Part shown: one piece after another, positions 6,099-7,796 of the stretch
How the letters are laid out: the number at the start of each line of letters is the position of its first letter
How positions within the stretch are numbered: position 1 is the stretch's first letter
Source: Negativicutes bacterium
GTDB taxonomy: Bacteria > Bacillota_C > Negativicutes > Acidaminococcales > Acidaminococcaceae
Length of the DNA: 7,796 bases
Assembly: GCA_009930275.1 (NCBI GenBank)
Contig: RZYP01000091.1
Span: 1-7,796 of the forward strand
Direction of reading: 5' to 3'
Program-made: the position numbers and the translations under genes
The notes under the pieces: model-generated
Database searches by the model: none
Seen by the model: only the letters and a program-made list of their open reading frames with translations
Told to the model about the DNA's origin: nothing

Positions 6099-6989
6099 TT
6101 ATCCCAAAAAAACACGCTTATTGTGCCAATCCAGATAGGCTTTTGAAGGCCATTCTTCCGTATTGCCCGGCAAAATAATCTTGCGTCCCTGTAATTCATT
6201 GTACGAGGTTTCTCTGCCGAAATCCTCATTTACCCTTTTACTGACCTGCACAAGAAAATCCGGGGTAATCGTCAGGTAGCCCCTGTCAAACAATGTGCGG
6301 TAGTCTCTCCGCAAAAGAATTCCGTTGCAAGGATCCTTCAAGCCGCCTAGCCTGCTCGGTCTGATTTGCGATACCTCCAGGATCGGAGCCGCTTTCTCCC
6401 CCGAAACAGCGCACTGCCTTTTGTAAGCTTCTATTACAAGCATCTTAAAATGTCCATACCCTATTTCCGGCGCTATCAGAGTATCTTGATAATATCTGCA
6501 CTCCTGCCTGCTCAACCTGCTTTGTATCTGTTCATAAAGGGCAACGCCCTTCGCGTCACTAGTTTCATAAAGTTTACCCTGAACGATCCTGTTGCTCCAA
6601 TCGTCGGGAACCGGGATCTCATCCCCCTCATCAAAATAGAAGACTGAAGAAAGCACGACGCAGCCGATTGACGGATCCGGTTCGGCAAATCTGTCCGTTT
6701 TCCTGTACTTATATATCCTCTCAATCATAGCGTTACAGCTAAGAGCGCCATTGCTAACGCCAAAAGCCTCCCAAGCGAGTGAAGTCGGCAGGACGTCGAA
6801 CGCCTGAAAAAATCCGCCGCCGACGATACAATTATAGGGGCTGTGCAATTTGAATAAAAAGAGCTCTCCCCTGCTCAATGCTTTGAAATTGGTGTTGCCG
6901 CTCGGACGCCAAAAATTGACCTCTGAACACTTCGTCTCCTTCAGAGATTGAAATAAGTCAAAGTCCATAATTCCCACATAAAGCTTCAT
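6099..6989 (-). CDS. HNH-family putative restriction endonuclease with EVE/PUA-like N-terminal domain; HNH histidines replaced
   Basis: This is a 296-residue protein of the 'predicted restriction endonuclease' type. Residues about 1-150 form an N-terminal domain with VNFWRPSGNTNFKAL, GELFLFKLHSPYNCIVGGGFF and LAWEAFG, which resembles the EVE/PUA-like readers of modified bases found fused to nucleases (inference). Residues about 190-245 match the HNH segment typically written CAVTGE...EAAHIxPxxxGG...NGLLLRSDxHRLFD. The frame here reads CAVSGE, EVSQIRPSRLGG and NGILLRRDYRTLFD. The first histidine is Gln208 (CAA, 6366-6368) and the second is Arg231 (CGC, 6297-6299), while Asn222 is kept. The family C-terminus (LDWHNKRVFLG) is intact and there are no stops or frameshifts. 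The start is the ATG at 6989, 7 nt after GGGCGGG; a TTG one codon earlier is less likely. It is either a dead nuclease or a binding protein. It is monocistronic and transcribed towards the YczE-like gene. Confidence 0.82.
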   Translation of the reverse strand: MKLYVGIMDFDLFQSLKETKCSEVNFWRPSGNTNFKALSRGELFLFKLHSPYNCIVGGGFFQAFDVLPTSLAWEAFGVSNGALSCNAMIERIYKYRKTDRFAEPDPSIGCVVLSSVFYFDEGDEIPVPDDWSNRIVQGKLYETSDAKGVALYEQIQSRLSRQECRYYQDTLIAPEIGYGHFKMLVIEAYKRQCAVSGEKAAPILEVSQIRPSRLGGLKDPCNGILLRRDYRTLFDRGYLTITPDFLVQVSKRVNEDFGRETSYNELQGRKIILPGNTEEWPSKAYLDWHNKRVFLG

Positions 6990-7018
6990 CAAAGCACCCG
7001 CCCTTTGCGCATTTAGAA

Positions 7019-7036
7019 AGCACTATAAATAGTGCT
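7019..7036. repeat. Perfect 8-bp inverted repeat upstream of the HNH gene
   Basis: AGCACTAT-AA-ATAGTGCT is an 18-bp operator-like palindrome centred about 38 bp before the HNH start codon. It overlaps AT-rich sequence that could supply the -10 of that gene (TATAGT on the minus strand). It may bind a dimeric repressor; no candidate regulator lies next to it. Confidence 0.5.
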
Positions 7037-7043
7037 AACTTCG

Positions 7044-7057
7044 ACGCTTAAAAGCGT
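7044..7057. repeat. Second small palindrome upstream of the HNH gene
   Basis: ACGCTT-AA-AAGCGT is a perfect 6-bp inverted repeat with a 2-bp spacer. It is centred 23 bp from the neighbouring AGCACTAT palindrome, roughly two helical turns. The sequence differs from that palindrome, so they need not be sites for the same protein. Confidence 0.35.
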
Positions 7058-7121
7058 TGTTCCTGCCAGCTTTTGTGCCGATTTCGCTCTTTTTTCTTCT
7101 TTGAAGACCATTTCCCAAGAT

Positions 7122-7158
7122 GTTCAAAAAAACCGTCCCTGTTGGACACCCGTTGAAC
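7122..7158. repeat. Imperfect inverted repeat, possible degenerate REP-like unit
   Basis: GTTCAA (7122-7127) and TTGAAC (7153-7158) enclose an inner GTCC/GGAC pair (7135-7138, 7144-7147). The core ACCGTCCCTGTTGGAC resembles GTCC-rich interspersed motifs I recall from Firmicute genomes. It has no coding content and is the first of three consecutive inverted repeats between the HNH and yjiG genes. Calling it REP-like is inference. Confidence 0.35.
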
Positions 7159-7159
7159 A

Positions 7160-7195
7160 AAAAGAAAACCGCAAGGACAAAAAGGTCCTTGCGGT
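7160..7195 (-). terminator. Rho-independent terminator downstream of yjiG
   Basis: A perfect 11-bp stem ACCGCAAGGAC (7168-7178) / GTCCTTGCGGT (7185-7195) has a 6-nt loop. On the minus strand it is followed by TTTCTTTTTG, as expected of an intrinsic terminator about 65 bp beyond the yjiG stop at 7259. It shows that no further gene, such as iadA, follows yjiG in this operon. Confidence 0.82.
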
Positions 7196-7198
7196 CCA

Positions 7199-7229
7199 TG
7201 GGACAAAGGGGCCAGTCCCCTTTGTCCCA
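7199..7229. repeat. 31-bp REP-like palindrome (GGGACAAAGGGG type)
   Basis: TGGGACAAAGGGG (7199-7211) and CCCCTTTGTCCCA (7217-7229) form a perfect 13-bp inverted repeat around a CCAGT loop. The GGGACAAAGGGG...CCCCTTTGTCCC type recurs in many Firmicute genomes in intergenic regions and is often discussed together with REP-associated Y1 transposases (recall, not checked). It lies 3 nt from the yjiG terminator stem and 29 bp from the yjiG stop, a typical REP location. No transposase gene is present in the window. Confidence 0.6.
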
Positions 7230-7258
7230 CTTTGTGCTTAAGCAAAGAAAAACGCAGT

Positions 7259-7729
7259 TTAAGCAAAAAATCTCATAACGAGCATAGCAATACAGGCATT
7301 CAAAATACTGGTCAGCATCAGAAGAGGCCAGTATTTTTTAGGAACGTCGGCAACACCGAGCAGACGGCCCATGTATTGAAGCTGTGCCCCAACAAGGAAA
7401 ATAGCAGGGAGCAAAATGGTTGCGTGTGTGCCATCGATTGTACCGCTGCTGAGAAGGCTTACCGCTATACCGGTGCCTGCAGAGGAGGAAAGCCATGCTG
7501 TCAGTAAGACAGTAATAGCTTCGCCCGGCAAACCAAATAATGCCATTGCCGGTCCAAAAACATTGCCGAGAAATTTCATAACACCCAAAATAGTCAGTAT
7601 TTGGGCAATAGTATAAGCCATTAAAACATTTGGCAAGAGATTCTGCGTAGCGACAGTAAAACCTTTGCGTGCGCCGATAACGAATATATCGAAAGGATTA
7701 TTAGTGGTTGATTTATTATTATTGCTCAT
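7259..7729 (-). CDS. yjiG: YjiG-family inner-membrane protein (nucleoside-recognition/Gate domain)
   Basis: This 156-residue membrane protein matches E. coli YjiG closely in length and pattern: DIFVIGARKGFTVATQNLLPNVLMAY (14-39), FGLPGEAITVLLTAWLSS (65-82), ILLPAIFLVGAQLQYMGRLLG (105-125), KKYWPLL (131-137). It belongs to the SpmB/FeoB-gate-like 'nucleoside recognition' group and has about four hydrophobic segments. In enterobacteria yjiG is downstream of yjiH; here too an upstream frame overlaps its start by 11 nt, indicating translational coupling. A strong AAGGAGGA (complement of 7738-7745) lies 8 nt before the ATG. The transported or sensed substrate is unknown. The family call is confident. 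Confidence 0.88.
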   Translation of the reverse strand: MSNNNKSTTNNPFDIFVIGARKGFTVATQNLLPNVLMAYTIAQILTILGVMKFLGNVFGPAMALFGLPGEAITVLLTAWLSSSAGTGIAVSLLSSGTIDGTHATILLPAIFLVGAQLQYMGRLLGVADVPKKYWPLLMLTSILNACIAMLVMRFFA

Positions 7730-7796
7730 CTTTAAAATCCTCCTTATACACCGTGTTCAACACAAAACGAACAAACATACCGCCTACGAATTTCAT
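7719..7796 (-). CDS. C-terminal end of the gene upstream of yjiG, probably yjiH (partial)
   Basis: The minus strand frame running in from the window edge encodes 25 residues ending VLNTVYKEDFKDEQ and a TAA at 7719-7721. Its stop lies inside yjiG, an 11-nt overlap, so the two genes form an operon. The ATG at 7796 is only the first codon of the visible part and not evidence of a start. Identity as yjiH rests on the conserved yjiH-yjiG order; the tail itself is too short to recognise. Confidence 0.6.
   Translation of the reverse strand: MKFVGGMFVRFVLNTVYKEDFKDEQ

Noticed and set aside
7019..7229. CRISPR array or attachment site
   Set aside because: The repeats are different inverted repeats without regular direct repeats and spacers, and there is no integrase, cas gene or tRNA nearby.
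7032..7266. Overlapping short open frames of about 70 codons on both strands between the HNH and yjiG genes
   Set aside because: They run through the terminator hairpin and REP-like palindromes, have no ribosome sites and no recognisable protein features.

Overview
The window looks like a chromosomal segment from a low-to-moderate GC Firmicute-type anaerobe. The evidence is AAGGAGG-like ribosome binding sites, compact Rho-independent terminators, a PdxT-type vitamin B6 gene and a LysR/GltC-like regulator. The combination of an acylating aldehyde dehydrogenase, GltS-type transport and YjiHG hints at the Negativicutes, but that assignment is inference and I cannot confirm it from sequence alone.

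Layout. (1) Positions 1-270 hold the 3' end of pdxT (+), cut off by the window edge and followed by a bidirectional terminator at 297-325. (2) Positions 333-5275 hold a self-contained metabolic locus. A LysR-family regulator (-) is divergent from three + strand genes: a SauS-like CoA-acylating aldehyde dehydrogenase, an HMG-CoA-lyase-family enzyme with all catalytic residues present, and a GltS-family carboxylate/Na+ symporter. They end at a strong terminator (5240-5275). The 200 bp between the regulator and the operon carries two divergent promoter candidates overlapping an ATAGA-N5-TCTAT LysR-type box, plus a short possible leader ORF. (3) Positions 5304-6086 hold a YczE-like membrane protein with its own near-consensus promoter and terminator. 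(4) Positions 6099-6989 (-) encode a two-domain protein of the EVE/PUA-like plus HNH 'predicted restriction endonuclease' type, whose HNH motif has lost both histidines. (5) Positions 7019-7229 are non-coding and rich in inverted repeats, including two small palindromes upstream of the HNH gene, REP-like palindromes and a terminator. (6) Positions 7259-7796 (-) hold yjiG and the last codons of an overlapping upstream gene, probably yjiH.

The most interesting unit is the LysR / acylating ALDH / HMG-CoA-lyase-like / GltS-like cluster. A plausible reading is that a carboxylate is imported, its CoA thioester is cleaved by the lyase to acetyl-CoA plus a carbonyl compound, and that carbonyl, if an aldehyde, is oxidised to a second acyl-CoA (or the pathway runs in reverse). 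This would be a functional analogue of the DmpG/DmpF aldolase-dehydrogenase pair built from different protein families. No CoA ligase or transferase is in the window, so the substrate is unknown. The second item of note is the HNH protein, which may be a catalytically dead or repurposed nucleic-acid-binding protein.
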